This document shows positions 8,959 to 18,186 of a stretch of 64,000 bases of DNA, piece by piece (positions within the stretch are counted from its first letter, which is position 1; each line of letters starts with the position of its first letter). The notes beneath the pieces were generated by a model. The model saw only the letters and a program-made list of their open reading frames with translations, did no database searches and was not told the origin of the DNA. Location of the stretch: NCBI GenBank assembly GCA_012033205.1, contig JAAUSO010000017.1, positions 1 through 64,000 on the forward strand, read 5' to 3'. The stretch comes from Richelia sp. SL_2_1 (GTDB lineage: Bacteria > Cyanobacteriota > Cyanobacteriia > Cyanobacteriales > Nostocaceae). The position numbers and the translations under genes were made by a program.

Positions 8959-9333
8959 TTTGATTAAAAACCATATCTATCAATGGTTTTAGATAATTTC
9001 TATAAGTGGTGTGTCCATTATAACTATGACATCACGATATTTTAGTTGCATAGAAATTGCACATCAATAATATTTAGAATTTTGAAAATAATAATCATAT
9101 ATTTATATTTATATTTATATTGTTTTTTTTCTACAAATAAACTCTCCTAATTATTGTGAAAACTAGGAGAGTTAATACGCGCATTCCGCACTTCAACTTG
9201 AAGTACAAACAGGTTAATGCTTTTTAAACTCTACGAGTATTTTTCCGAATACGGCTTTATTAGCTTCATAACCATCTCCAGTTCTGATTAATAATTATTC
9301 TAGAAAATAATCATAACTATCAAATTATAACTA
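8959..9333. other. Gene-free spacer with a 10-bp stem-loop
   Basis: AT-rich, with one strong stem-loop AACTCTCCTA/TAGGAGAGTT at 9140-9173. A minus-strand fragment (about 9205-9280) reads RTGDGYEANKAVFGKIL but has no start codon and is too short to call. Confidence 0.5.
9140..9173. terminator. Possible terminator hairpin
   Basis: A perfect 10-bp stem with a 14-base loop. On the minus strand it lies downstream of the gene at 9334-9714, and a run of A's (T8 at 9123-9130 on the plus strand) follows shortly after. It may serve tRNA-Pro, the small membrane gene, or both. Confidence 0.4.
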
Positions 9334-9714
9334 CTATTTTTTATTTAATTTATATCTTAGAAGTAATCCTTCTTCATCGCGTTTAACAACTTCATAATTA
9401 TTCTTTAACAGGTTTTTTAGCTTCATTGCTAATGCAGTTATCATCGCGACTAAAAATAAAAATTCTGGGACAATTAACACTTTGAATCCTACCAAAAAAC
9501 CAAATGCCATGAAATTAGTTAACAACCCAGTGCCTAAAATTAAACTTATAGCTGTAATATTTAGTCTAGTTTGAAACTCGTGGTCATTTTCAAATTGAAG
9601 CCTTTCAATGAATTTTCCGATGTTTGTGGCTAATTCTGCATCAATAACAATAATTTCTTCTGCTTTACTTACAAGCGCTTCTTTTAATTCAGCTTGAGTA
9701 CTTACTACAACCAC
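9334..9714 (-). CDS. Small two-TM membrane protein, function unknown
   Basis: 126 residues, no recognised family. An N-terminal soluble region (about 1-48) starts MVVVSTQAELKEALVSKAEE, a strand-helix pattern. Two hydrophobic segments follow (about 52-73 and 79-96), ending in a charged tail RDEEGLLLRYKLNKK. An AAGGAG-type sequence precedes the ATG (TTAAGGAGAAAATC on the minus strand), supporting the start. It lies 370 bases downstream of the subtilisin gene on the same strand, separated from it by repeat hairpins, so co-transcription is doubtful. Coding status is likely; function is open. Confidence 0.55.
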   Translation of the reverse strand: MVVVSTQAELKEALVSKAEEIIVIDAELATNIGKFIERLQFENDHEFQTRLNITAISLILGTGLLTNFMAFGFLVGFKVLIVPEFLFLVAMITALAMKLKNLLKNNYEVVKRDEEGLLLRYKLNKK

Positions 9715-9882
9715 TTGATTTTCTCCTTAAAAGTCAAGGTTTTGTTTTGAGGAGGCTAATTAAATCTATTCAATTGTTTGAAGTTCATATCTTGATTTTA
9801 GCTTTCTATAAACTGTCTAATAGTTTTGTATATTACCTTTGAATATATAGTTGCAATAAATTAAATAATCCCGCTAATCACA

Positions 9883-10085
9883 GAAGTCGGGGTTTTTACA
9901 GTCAATTATCCCTAGACTCACAAAATACTCATAAAAACCCGACTTCTTTCACCACCGTCAATCACAGAAGTCGGGTTTTTACAATCAATATCCCTAAACT
10001 CACAACACACTCATAAAAACCCGACTTCTTTCACCACCTATCAATATCCCTAAACTCACAAAATACTCATAAAAACCCGACTTCT
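9883..10085. repeat. Array of two and a half GAAGTCGGG hairpin units
   Basis: Unit 1 is at 9883-9946 and unit 2 at 9967-10028. A third partial unit lacks its left end and closes with ACCCGACTTC near 10084. Between the ends each unit shares ATCCCTA-ACTCACAA-A-ACTC. The array stops exactly at the 3' end of the protease gene, so it could act as its terminator. It is not a CRISPR: each unit is itself palindromic and there are no distinct spacers. Confidence 0.85.
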
Positions 10086-10086
10086 T

Positions 10087-11901
10087 TTATTTCCGATTCA
10101 TCAGTTTTCTATTCAAAGTTTCCGAAATTCCTTGCTTCAATAATATTTCGCGCATAGTATTTGTACTATCAGATGGCTGAATTCTTAAACTCTGAAACTG
10201 CCTTGTTTGTGGTTGTTGTTTTTCTTCTTGAGTCAAACATTTAGTAAATTGCTCGTATAATTCTGGATTAACTGCAAAGCAAAAAGCTAGTTCCTGTCCT
10301 ATTTCTTTCAACTTTTTGGGTAATTCTGCTTGGTTAGTTTGTAATAATTGAGCAAGCTGCAAGTTCAAGGAATCCCGATTATTTTCTTGTTGCGACTCAA
10401 ACATATGGGCGAATGTATCTAATTCCCCACTTTCTATAAGAGTATGTTGTTGCAATGCAAAAGCTGGTGGAATTACTGACCGATTAATATTATCAGGTAG
10501 CGGTGCAGCTAGTAATTTTTCTGCATTCACAATACCCGCACCATATCGATTCGGTTTCCAATTAACAGGAGTATCGGAAGTTTCCCGCAGCAGTTGATTA
10601 AAAATAAACGGAATTTTTTCCGCTCCGTAACGACTAGCAAGTTTATCCCATCCGTGATACGACAACCATAAGGCTGCAACACCTGCAACTAATGGTGCAG
10701 AAAATGAAGTACCTTGACCTTGATCGATTCGATGTATTAAGTTACCCTTCTCTTTAACGGTTCTCGCATACCAGATATTATCTCCCGGTGCGCTCACATC
10801 AACCTTTCTCCCCCGCGAAGCACCTATCCAAATTTTACGGTTAATGGTACTTGCGGAAACACCTATGACTTCATCATATGCAGCAGGAAATACTACAAAA
10901 GGAATCCAGGTTCCCGATGCAGCGATAATAATTACACCCCGCTTTTGTGCGTAAACTATTGCGCTCCGCAAACGCTTATTATAAAAACCTGCTCCTAATG
11001 AAATAGAAATAACGTGAAATCCTTTATCGGCTGCATATTCAATTGCTTTTGCAAGATTACGATTGCTCAAAAGTACCACTGAGTAAGATACCCGCAACGG
11101 AACCAACTTTGCACCAGGAGCCACTCCTGTGACATATTTACCGTTCGCATAATTAGCTTGCGCTCCGGGAGGGCTGATAATTACGCTTGCAGTTGATGTA
11201 CCATGACCAGGATTATTGATTAGTTCAGTATCGGATTTTTCCAGTGGATCTGTTTGATCTCGATCAGAATCAACAAAATCATAACCTTCTTCTAAAAGTA
11301 AATTATCAATAATTTCCGGATGTTGTGTATAACCAGTATCAGGATGAGCGATAATAATTCCATGTCCCGGTAATTTATTCGGATCGGGAAAATATTTCTG
11401 CCATGCTTCAAAAACTCTCAGTTCTTTCAAAGTCCAAGTTACATCGTTAGCTTGAAATATAGGTCGATCTAATCCTGCTGCTTCTCTCCTGCTCGAAACA
11501 AACAAATCTAACAAACGGTCTAAAAACGCAAAAATCAGCTCGAAAATAGAAGTATTCTTCGATTGTGTGTTTGATACTAACTCTGCTGGTTCATCCCAAT
11601 TCTGTTTCCTGCTTTCCCGTAAAGGCACCGCGAATAAAGGTTCTGCATCCACAACACCAGGTTGCGATCGCAATTCATAAGTCTTATCCCAAGCTTGTTT
11701 TACCGATAGCGCATCATCGTTAAGAGTTATTTCAAATTCGGTTAAATTATCACCGATTGGTGTATAATTCCAACTTTCACCAAGTATTTGAGAAACAACC
11801 TCTCGACACCTATCTTCTAAGTCAGGCATTACCATTTCGATAAAAAAGCCTTCAAACCTAGGATTTAAAGTATTTTGAGTAATTTCTTGATTGGATAACA
11901 T
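10087..11901 (-). CDS. S8 (subtilisin-like) serine protease
   Basis: 604 residues. A 150-residue N-terminal region, with a pro-domain-like stretch (QPGVVDAEPLFAV), precedes the S8 domain. The catalytic triad is visible as Asp188 (AHPDTGYTQHPE), His233 (NNPGHGTSTAS) and Ser399 (GQGTSFSAPLVAG). The usual oxyanion-hole Asn motif (AAAGN) reads AASGTW here (around 330), so the Asn seems replaced. Activity may be altered, or another residue may serve. No signal peptide is evident, suggesting a cytosolic enzyme. The C-terminal 130 residues (after about 470) are Gln/Leu-rich and unassigned. Substrate unknown. Confidence 0.88.
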   Translation of the reverse strand: MLSNQEITQNTLNPRFEGFFIEMVMPDLEDRCREVVSQILGESWNYTPIGDNLTEFEITLNDDALSVKQAWDKTYELRSQPGVVDAEPLFAVPLRESRKQNWDEPAELVSNTQSKNTSIFELIFAFLDRLLDLFVSSRREAAGLDRPIFQANDVTWTLKELRVFEAWQKYFPDPNKLPGHGIIIAHPDTGYTQHPEIIDNLLLEEGYDFVDSDRDQTDPLEKSDTELINNPGHGTSTASVIISPPGAQANYANGKYVTGVAPGAKLVPLRVSYSVVLLSNRNLAKAIEYAADKGFHVISISLGAGFYNKRLRSAIVYAQKRGVIIIAASGTWIPFVVFPAAYDEVIGVSASTINRKIWIGASRGRKVDVSAPGDNIWYARTVKEKGNLIHRIDQGQGTSFSAPLVAGVAALWLSYHGWDKLASRYGAEKIPFIFNQLLRETSDTPVNWKPNRYGAGIVNAEKLLAAPLPDNINRSVIPPAFALQQHTLIESGELDTFAHMFESQQENNRDSLNLQLAQLLQTNQAELPKKLKEIGQELAFCFAVNPELYEQFTKCLTQEEKQQPQTRQFQSLRIQPSDSTNTMREILLKQGISETLNRKLMNRK

Positions 11902-12162
11902 AGTGATTTATCAATAGTGTTATATTTAGGGCTATTAATAGCTCGCTTCATATATCTATCAATTTACAACCATTTATTTACGGAAACTACTAATACAACA
12001 AGACAAAAGTTAAAATTTAAAAGTAAAAAGAAATAAAACTGATTCTATCGGCTTTTCAGCAATTTGAATTAAAAGTAATAATCTCAATTAATTTACCCGC
12101 AAGGGCGTTTATTTATCCTACTTTCTACTTTCTACTTTCTATTACCTACTGTGAATTTTTGA

Positions 12163-12543
12163 TCATTCAATAATAAAATCTAAAGGGCTGCAAAAATCTG
12201 ATATACCTTGCTTAAAAACATATATTAAGACCGGAGTTGCCAATATAGTGGGGAATGTAGGCATTTTTTGGATTTGTTCCATAAGTTTGTCTACAGAACC
12301 TTCGAGTAAATCCCCACGCAATTCTTGCTGACAAATTACCGCACGCCATTTTCTAGCTAAATTATCTAACCATTCAGAATTATCAATTTCTGGCTGTTGT
12401 CCCACTTTAATAGCCAGCGTCATTGTGGCATCTTCCAAATCTCCGTCGCAATCTTCAATCAAATCCAATGCTTGCATCGCTTGAGGATAATTAGCAAATG
12501 TAGAGCGGAACTGGGCAATTTCTTGTGTTGTAACTGTAGTCAT
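12163..12543 (-). CDS. Conserved cyanobacterial protein, function unknown
   Basis: About 126 residues from MTTVTTQEIAQF (ATG 12543); a start five codons earlier (12558) is also open. It is acidic and helical, with the conserved-looking segment ALDLIEDCDGDLEDATMTLA near 30-50, then SEWLDNLARKWRAVICQQEL, and a more hydrophobic end (FPTILATPVLIYVFK). I recognise the type as a recurrent cyanobacterial hypothetical protein but know no function. It is a single gene with STRR repeats upstream. Confidence 0.6.
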   Translation of the reverse strand: MTTVTTQEIAQFRSTFANYPQAMQALDLIEDCDGDLEDATMTLAIKVGQQPEIDNSEWLDNLARKWRAVICQQELRGDLLEGSVDKLMEQIQKMPTFPTILATPVLIYVFKQGISDFCSPLDFIIE

Positions 12544-12592
12544 AATAAAATTAATCAAATTATATTATTAACAAGTATTAAATAGTCCTACT

Positions 12593-12718
12593 GGTTAGTG
12601 GTTAGTGGTTAGTTGTTGATTACCAACCTCTAACCTTTAACCTCTAACCTTTAACCTCTAACCTCTAACCTTTAACCTCTAACCTCTAACCTTTAACCTT
12701 TAACCTCTAACCTCTAAC
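12593..12718. repeat. STRR array (CTAACCT/TTAACCT heptamers)
   Basis: GGTTAGT units, then about a dozen tandem heptamers CTAACCT/TTAACCT. The array runs into the stop codon of the TolC-like gene (TAG at 12714-12716). Such short tandem repeats are characteristic of heterocystous cyanobacteria. Confidence 0.9.
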
Positions 12719-14762
12719 GTAATCCCCGCGAAGTTACAGAACGTTGTAAGTTAGCTAAAGCACGATTGTAATCCAAAATAGCGTTAATTCGATTACCTTC
12801 AGCTTGAGTCAGAGCATTTTCCGCATCAATTACTTCGAGTTGAGTTCCTACACCCGCTTGGAACCGCAAACGAGCTAATCTTAAAGATTCTCTTGCTTGA
12901 TTTAAAGCAGCTTCGGAGGTTTGCACGTTCTCCAAGTTGGATTGTAGCTCTGAATAAGCTCTCTCTACTTCAAAGCGGATTTGATTGCGCTGCTGAGAAA
13001 ACTGAGTTTCCGCTATTTGGATATCCGCCTTAGCTTGTGCTGCTTGCGCTTTTGATGCACCACCATCGAATAAGTTAAGGTTTGCTCTTAATGCTACGCT
13101 GTAACCGTCAGTTAGTCCCACCGAATCGTTAAACCGATCTAGCAAATCGTAGCTAGCAACAAGACTGACTTGAGGGCCGAGTTGTGCAAGTGCTTGTCTT
13201 CGCTGTTGTTCGTTGATATTGCGCTGTGCTAACTGCTGCTGCAATTCAGGACGGTTTTGATAAGCCAAAACGATACTGTTTTCTAAGGTTTGATTCCACA
13301 AACCAGATAATCTTACCGGATCTGCGGCTGTAACAGTCGCTGACTGTGCCAAATTTAGCCGTGTGACTAACTGACGACGAGCAATTCGCTGTTGCGATCG
13401 CGCATTAGTTAAGGTTTGCTGAGCATTTGCTAAGTTCACTTGAGTTCGCAAGGAGTCAAATCGCGTACCAACACCAGCTTCTTCCAAGGCTCGTGCATCT
13501 CGTAAACTCGCTTCAGCATTGACTACAGCAGCTTGAGAAATCCGTACTTGTTCGTCTGATTGCTGCAAGTTGTAATACTCGGTAGATACATTCAGGCGAA
13601 TTTCTTCAGATAAACGTTCAACGTCTAATTCTTGCAAACGTAACTGTTCTTCAGCTTGTCGGATACGAGCTGATCTGGCTCCGGAAGTATATATATCGTA
13701 ATTCAGTTGCGCCCCACCACTAAAAGCAGTGCTAGGTTCATCTGTACCAGGTTGAGGTGTTATGCCAATATTTTCTTGAGCTTCGTTACTAAGTTGACCA
13801 GTTGCAGACTGCTGACGAGCAACTTGAGCGTTTAAACCCACGGTAGGCAATAAAGCGGCTTGGGCTACCTTCAGACCGGATTGCGCTCGTTCTAGCTGCA
13901 ATAAGGCTACCTGTAGCTCTTGATTATTGCGTCTTGCTAACTCCAATGCTTGCTGCAAAGTAATGGGTTGAGTTTGCTCAACTCTAACTTCTTCGGGCTT
14001 GGTGGGATATTGCAGCGGATTAGCGCTGGGGTCAAGACTGTTAGGAATTGGAGTCTGACCTCGCAAAGGTGGTCTTATTGGCTGTACGGGAGCAGGAGAA
14101 AGTGGCTGAGCTAACTTATTAGGAATAGAATTAATCCGCTGACAAGCCGAATTTGCTGAAGCTGATAAGAGATTTTGTAGCTTTAGTGCATCTTCCTGTG
14201 TAGGGCAACTTTCCACCTCTAAAAGTTTTGCGGCTTCAGGCGCTTTAGAAATTTGCTGTAATTTTTGAAATATTTTATCGTCGGGATTTTTCTTGATTAC
14301 TGCTGGGGCAATTTTTGTTGTTTGAGTTAAATCAACATTTCCAGAAGAAACGTTTTGCAAAGAAGGTTTTTTCAGCGCTTGTATCAAACTTCTATGGGAA
14401 GCTGTTTTCAAGCCATTTTTTGCAGTTTTTTTCAGAGGCTGATTTTGGCCGTTCGTTTTAATTAATGCTCCAGTTTTACCAGCCACCCTTACCTCTGAGT
14501 TGCTAAAAATAACTGGTTTTAAATTACCTTTGGCAATTCTTAAAGGAGTAAACTGTGCCGGATACTTATTGTCAATTGTATTATTGACAATCAAAATAGT
14601 ATTAGGGGACACATCGTTACTTTTACTAGTAGCAAAAATACTCTTGTAAATACCCAAATGTGAATTATCAACAGTCACAGTCCCAGCCCAAGTCGGCTGA
14701 GTCGTAAGCACTGCTACTGTCACACCGGGCAAGAAACTATTTAATATTTGCTGTGCTTTCAC
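12714..14762 (-). CDS. TolC family outer-membrane efflux protein
   Basis: 682 residues. An N-terminal signal sequence (LPGVTVAVLTTQPTWA, cleavage near 26) precedes a 230-residue, low-complexity Pro/Asn/Lys-rich region. Two OEP repeats follow, from ITLQQALELARRNNQELQVA at about 265 to the end. Long amphipathic helices rich in Gln, Ala and Arg alternate with beta segments, as in TolC. The long N-terminal extension before the first OEP repeat is common in cyanobacterial TolC proteins (HgdD-like). It should form a trimeric tunnel with inner-membrane exporters. No partner transporter is adjacent. It lies 95 bases downstream of kaiC. Confidence 0.88.
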   Translation of the reverse strand: MKAQQILNSFLPGVTVAVLTTQPTWAGTVTVDNSHLGIYKSIFATSKSNDVSPNTILIVNNTIDNKYPAQFTPLRIAKGNLKPVIFSNSEVRVAGKTGALIKTNGQNQPLKKTAKNGLKTASHRSLIQALKKPSLQNVSSGNVDLTQTTKIAPAVIKKNPDDKIFQKLQQISKAPEAAKLLEVESCPTQEDALKLQNLLSASANSACQRINSIPNKLAQPLSPAPVQPIRPPLRGQTPIPNSLDPSANPLQYPTKPEEVRVEQTQPITLQQALELARRNNQELQVALLQLERAQSGLKVAQAALLPTVGLNAQVARQQSATGQLSNEAQENIGITPQPGTDEPSTAFSGGAQLNYDIYTSGARSARIRQAEEQLRLQELDVERLSEEIRLNVSTEYYNLQQSDEQVRISQAAVVNAEASLRDARALEEAGVGTRFDSLRTQVNLANAQQTLTNARSQQRIARRQLVTRLNLAQSATVTAADPVRLSGLWNQTLENSIVLAYQNRPELQQQLAQRNINEQQRRQALAQLGPQVSLVASYDLLDRFNDSVGLTDGYSVALRANLNLFDGGASKAQAAQAKADIQIAETQFSQQRNQIRFEVERAYSELQSNLENVQTSEAALNQARESLRLARLRFQAGVGTQLEVIDAENALTQAEGNRINAILDYNRALANLQRSVTSRGLR

Positions 14763-14857
14763 CGCATTTCCTCACACTACAAACCAAGCAGCAGAAACTG
14801 TTTTCTCACCACAGACTATACCATTAGAGAACCTTGAAGATGTCAACTGAACTGTTA

Positions 14858-16417
14858 TTATTCAGGTGCTTGATTATCTTCAAAACCCTTGACTATGCGA
14901 GATAGTTCTGCCTTTTCATCGATACTAACGCGGGTAGGCACGCCGCTGATAATTCTTTCGTAATCTTGGAATGAATTTTTGATTTGAGGTCCTTCACGAG
15001 TGATGGTGTATTCGCGAATACCCTTGTCGTGCCAAGAACCGCGCATTTTAAATACGTTGATTGCTCGCGACATTTCTCCACGAATTTCTACATACTGCAA
15101 TAAGATAATCGTGTCGGTAATCGTGGAAATATGAGAATCGGTAATTGAATTGGAACCCAAAAAATGGGTTGTGGTATTAGTAAAAAAGCCGGTAATTTCT
15201 TCTTGTTTGGCGTAACCCGTAACACCAATGACGAATTGCCGAAATGCATTATTAGAAACTCCCCTAGCTAAAGCGCTCAGAGAATCTATGGCAATTCGAG
15301 ACGGTTTAAATTCAGAAATTTCTGACTTAATAATTTGCAGGTGATCTTCTAAACCAGTTGATTCGGGATAAGCACAAATAATTTTCAGTAATCCTTGACT
15401 CTCTAATTCCTCGAAGTCAATTCCCCAAGAAGTCGCGTTCCGTGACAGTTGAGCGCGTGATTCTTCATAGGCAAATAATATCGAGCGTTCCCCGATATGG
15501 CAACCTTCTTGTAAAAATTTGCTGACTAACAGCGTTTTACCCGTACCTGTAGCACCTGTAGCCAAAATAATCGAATCTTTGAAAAATCCACCGCCGCACA
15601 TATTATCAAGGTATTTGACTCCTGAAGATATCCGGACGTTAGAAGAACGTTGAGTTAAACGCATCGCACCCAATGGGAAAATATTTATCCCCTGATTGGT
15701 AATTGTGAACGGATATTCCCCTTTCATATGAGTTGTACCGCGTAATTTGAGAATTTCAATAGTGCGTCTACGACGTTCTCCTTCTAATACATTACGAAAA
15801 ATAATTGCATTGTCCGAAACAAATTCCTCGACTCCAAATGTTGCCACCGGCCCGTATTCTTCTCGTCGTTCGGTTGTCATTAAGGTAGTAACGTTTAAAC
15901 GTTTTAAACGCGCAACCAACCGAAAAATTTCTCGCCGTACCAATCCTGATGCTTCGTACTGTTGAAATATTGCCGTTACTGAGTCAATAGAAATCCGCTT
16001 TGCTTTGTATTTTTTTATTGCGTATTGCAACCGCTCTATTAATCCGGATAAGTCAAAGTTACCGATAACTTCTTGACCTTCTGGATCGGGAGAAGCATCG
16101 AGAATAAATAATTGACCGTCCTCGATTAACTGCTGTAAATCCCAACCAAATATATGAGCATTTTTGATAATATCACTAGGAGATTCTTCAAAAGTGACAA
16201 ATATCCCTGGTTCTTCTAGGTGAGTAATACCGTTATAAAGAAACTGTAGAGAAAATAATGTCTTTCCAGTACCAGATGTTCCACTGACTAAAGTTGTTCT
16301 ACCTTTAGGCAATCCACCATGAGTAACATCATCAAAGCCCTCTATCAAGGTGTGGATTTTTTCTACACCTTTGTTTAAAGGTTTGTTGCTGTGTAGCGGT
16401 TTTTCTTTCTCGCTCAT
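14858..16417 (-). CDS. kaiC: Circadian clock ATPase/kinase KaiC
   Basis: The core clock protein: a double-RecA hexameric ATPase with autokinase and autophosphatase activity. It is 519 residues long, the same as Synechococcus KaiC, and key residues fall at the same numbers: Walker A GTSGTGKT at 46-53 (CI) and GATGTGKT at 288-295 (CII), catalytic Glu pairs at 77-78 and 318-319, and the phosphorylation sites Ser431 and Thr432, with Thr426 nearby. All functional residues checked are present, so the oscillator should work. It is the third gene of kaiA-kaiB-kaiC, 74 bases after kaiB with a stem-loop in the gap. Confidence 0.98.
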   Translation of the reverse strand: MSEKEKPLHSNKPLNKGVEKIHTLIEGFDDVTHGGLPKGRTTLVSGTSGTGKTLFSLQFLYNGITHLEEPGIFVTFEESPSDIIKNAHIFGWDLQQLIEDGQLFILDASPDPEGQEVIGNFDLSGLIERLQYAIKKYKAKRISIDSVTAIFQQYEASGLVRREIFRLVARLKRLNVTTLMTTERREEYGPVATFGVEEFVSDNAIIFRNVLEGERRRRTIEILKLRGTTHMKGEYPFTITNQGINIFPLGAMRLTQRSSNVRISSGVKYLDNMCGGGFFKDSIILATGATGTGKTLLVSKFLQEGCHIGERSILFAYEESRAQLSRNATSWGIDFEELESQGLLKIICAYPESTGLEDHLQIIKSEISEFKPSRIAIDSLSALARGVSNNAFRQFVIGVTGYAKQEEITGFFTNTTTHFLGSNSITDSHISTITDTIILLQYVEIRGEMSRAINVFKMRGSWHDKGIREYTITREGPQIKNSFQDYERIISGVPTRVSIDEKAELSRIVKGFEDNQAPE

Positions 16418-16443
16418 TGTTTGCTAATTACAAATATTAAATT

Positions 16444-16469
16444 AACTCCATTTTTTGATCAATGGAGTT
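16444..16469 (-). promoter_or_regulatory. Stem-loop in the kaiB-kaiC gap
   Basis: A perfect 9-bp stem, AACTCCATT/AATGGAGTT, with an 8-base loop lies between the kaiB stop and the kaiC start. It has no following T tract on the coding strand, so it looks more like an attenuator or RNA processing/stability element than a terminator. The function is inferred. Confidence 0.5.
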
Positions 16470-16491
16470 TCTGTATTAATCCTTATATAGT

Positions 16492-16815
16492 TTACTCTTC
16501 AGAGTCGTTTTCTTGTCCGTTTAATTGTGAATCTAATAAATTTAATCCAATCAACACTCTTTCTTTGTCGGAAAGATCCCCAATTATTTTACGAACTGGT
16601 GGCGGTAAAATTTTCGACAATGTTGGTGTGGCTAAAATTTTATCATCTTCTGCCTGTTGAGGATTTTTTTGCACATCAATCACTTTTAAAGCGTAAACTC
16701 CTTTAAATTCCTGCTCTAAAATCGCCTGGAGGGTTTTTAATGCCCGTACTGAGTTAGGTGTATTCCCGGATACGTATAGTTTGAGGACGTAGGTTTGACC
16801 ATCTTGATGGTTCAT
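16492..16815 (-). CDS. kaiB: Circadian clock protein KaiB
   Basis: 107 residues, thioredoxin-like fold. KaiB binds the KaiC CI ring at night, sequesters KaiA and controls output kinases. Recognised from [38 protein letters not shown] and [20 protein letters not shown]. The cis-Pro region that drives fold switching and the acidic tail (QENDSEE) are present. It lies between kaiA and kaiC on the same strand. Confidence 0.97.
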   Translation of the reverse strand: MNHQDGQTYVLKLYVSGNTPNSVRALKTLQAILEQEFKGVYALKVIDVQKNPQQAEDDKILATPTLSKILPPPVRKIIGDLSDKERVLIGLNLLDSQLNGQENDSEE

Positions 16816-16910
16816 AGATCAGCTTTGCAAAAATATTTCTCTAGATTAATTACGAGTCTTAAGGGATAAAAATCAAATTTCGATCTGTTTTTTTGCTAAT
16901 CAGCAAATGA

Positions 16911-17264
16911 TTAACCTTTAGAAGCATTGGAGCGTCTATATAGTTCGCATAAGTGAGCTAACATATCAATTAATGCTAAACGATAATCAAGCAGTAAAGA
17001 ACTATAGTCGCTTCTTCCTTCCAATTTTAACTGTTTGGAAAATTCATCTACTATCTCCATATGAATTTCAATAATTTTAGGCACGGGAATGTTCGCACAA
17101 AACACTGCATTAATAAATTTATCTATCTTCTCTTTTAAATTTATATCATTACTAAAGTATTTGATTAAAATCTGACGGTAATCGGATTTGATTTGTTGTA
17201 AAATTTCTTTTTTCTGCTCTGGATTCATTTGCTCAAAAAAGAGCATGATTTCATATTGTGACAT
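16911..17264 (-). CDS. kaiA: Circadian clock protein KaiA, short form
   Basis: 117 residues covering only the KaiC-activating C-terminal helical-bundle domain of KaiA. It lacks the N-terminal pseudo-receiver of Synechococcus KaiA (about 284 residues). The motifs YRQILIKYFS, FCANIPVPKIIEIHME and the LDYRLALIDMLAHLCELYRRS end identify it. Such truncated KaiA is known from Anabaena/Nostoc and is not a damaged gene. It heads the kaiABC cluster. The missing pseudo-receiver means that quinone or redox input must come by another route. Confidence 0.93.
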   Translation of the reverse strand: MSQYEIMLFFEQMNPEQKKEILQQIKSDYRQILIKYFSNDINLKEKIDKFINAVFCANIPVPKIIEIHMEIVDEFSKQLKLEGRSDYSSLLLDYRLALIDMLAHLCELYRRSNASKG

Positions 17265-18186
17265 CTAAATTACATATTTAATATTTTTCCCTATCTGTTT
17301 ACGAAAATCGATATTTAGATATTATATCCGCCTATCCTTTAATTTGAAAGTACCAGGGACTGGTTAGTTAAATAAAAATTATGATATTTATTATACTTAA
17401 TCATCTTGGGAGCATTTCTCCTCTTTTTCAATTTTCATAATGGATTTAGTTTGTTTGACTCCAAAATTATTACTAGATAACAAGCATCACAATTATTTAA
17501 TAAATTTACCGACAATTCCCATTTCATCAAGTTAAATTACTAAAAACATTCTAATATATTGCATATTTTTTCATCAAAATAATTTACTATTAAGTCTTTT
17601 GCCAAAATCCATCTTATGCAAAATCATGCAAAGCCAACACAATAAAAATCTCAAGGAAACTTAGTTTGTATGCCATAAAAAACAGATGCAAAAAACTCCA
17701 ATTTCAAACCAAAATGCTTTTGTAACCTAGATTTGTTATGATAATTCTATGTTTGAGGTTGAAAGCTTTATGCTTATTTAACAATTCACTCAAACTTATT
17801 AGCTAAAATTTGACAAATGTATTTCAATCTAACGAAATGATAAGATACATAAAGAAACCTTAAAAAATGTCGTAAATTAAATCATTATAATTCCTAAAGG
17901 TTTTTAGGGAAAGTTTAAGGTAATAATTGTTTTAATAGCTGCTATCGATGCTTGTAGTTTTACTTCAAACAGGAAGCTTCACCAAGCCTCCTTTAGGCAT
18001 CTGAAAGCAGGCAAGGCACGAACCGCCGCACGGACAGCTCTTAGAAAGGCAAGTAGGTCATCTTGAGGTCAAGCTAGATTGCTTATATTAAGCACGAAGC
18101 TCTGGCTAAAAACGACCCTGTGACATTACTCGCTTTCAAGTAGATTCACAATCGCTTGTCAGAGGTACAAGAGGAGCAGTTAGTTA
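17265..18186. other. Long divergent kaiA / hybrid-kinase control region
   Basis: A 920-base spacer between kaiA (leftward) and the giant kinase (rightward). Most is very AT-rich. From about 17938 to 18160 the composition changes to a more balanced, hairpin-rich stretch (AGGAAGCTTCACCAAGCCTCCT, GGCAAGGCACGAACCGCC and onward) without a convincing frame. It looks like a structured 5' leader or a small RNA gene for the kinase side. I could not match it to 6S RNA, SRP RNA, RNase P or tmRNA by eye. Clock promoters should be in the AT-rich part, but I could not place boxes. Confidence 0.45.

Noticed and set aside
9205-9280. Minus-strand peptide RTGDGYEANKAVFGKIL
   Set aside because: No start codon, closed upstream by a stop, under 30 residues. 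It could be a relic but cannot be supported.
9883-10085. CRISPR-like regular repeats
   Set aside because: Repeats are palindromic units with nearly identical inner sequence, no unique spacers, and no cas genes in the window.
17938-18186. 6S, SRP, RNase P or tmRNA gene
   Set aside because: The conserved core motifs of these RNAs were not found by eye; only a generic structured region is supported.
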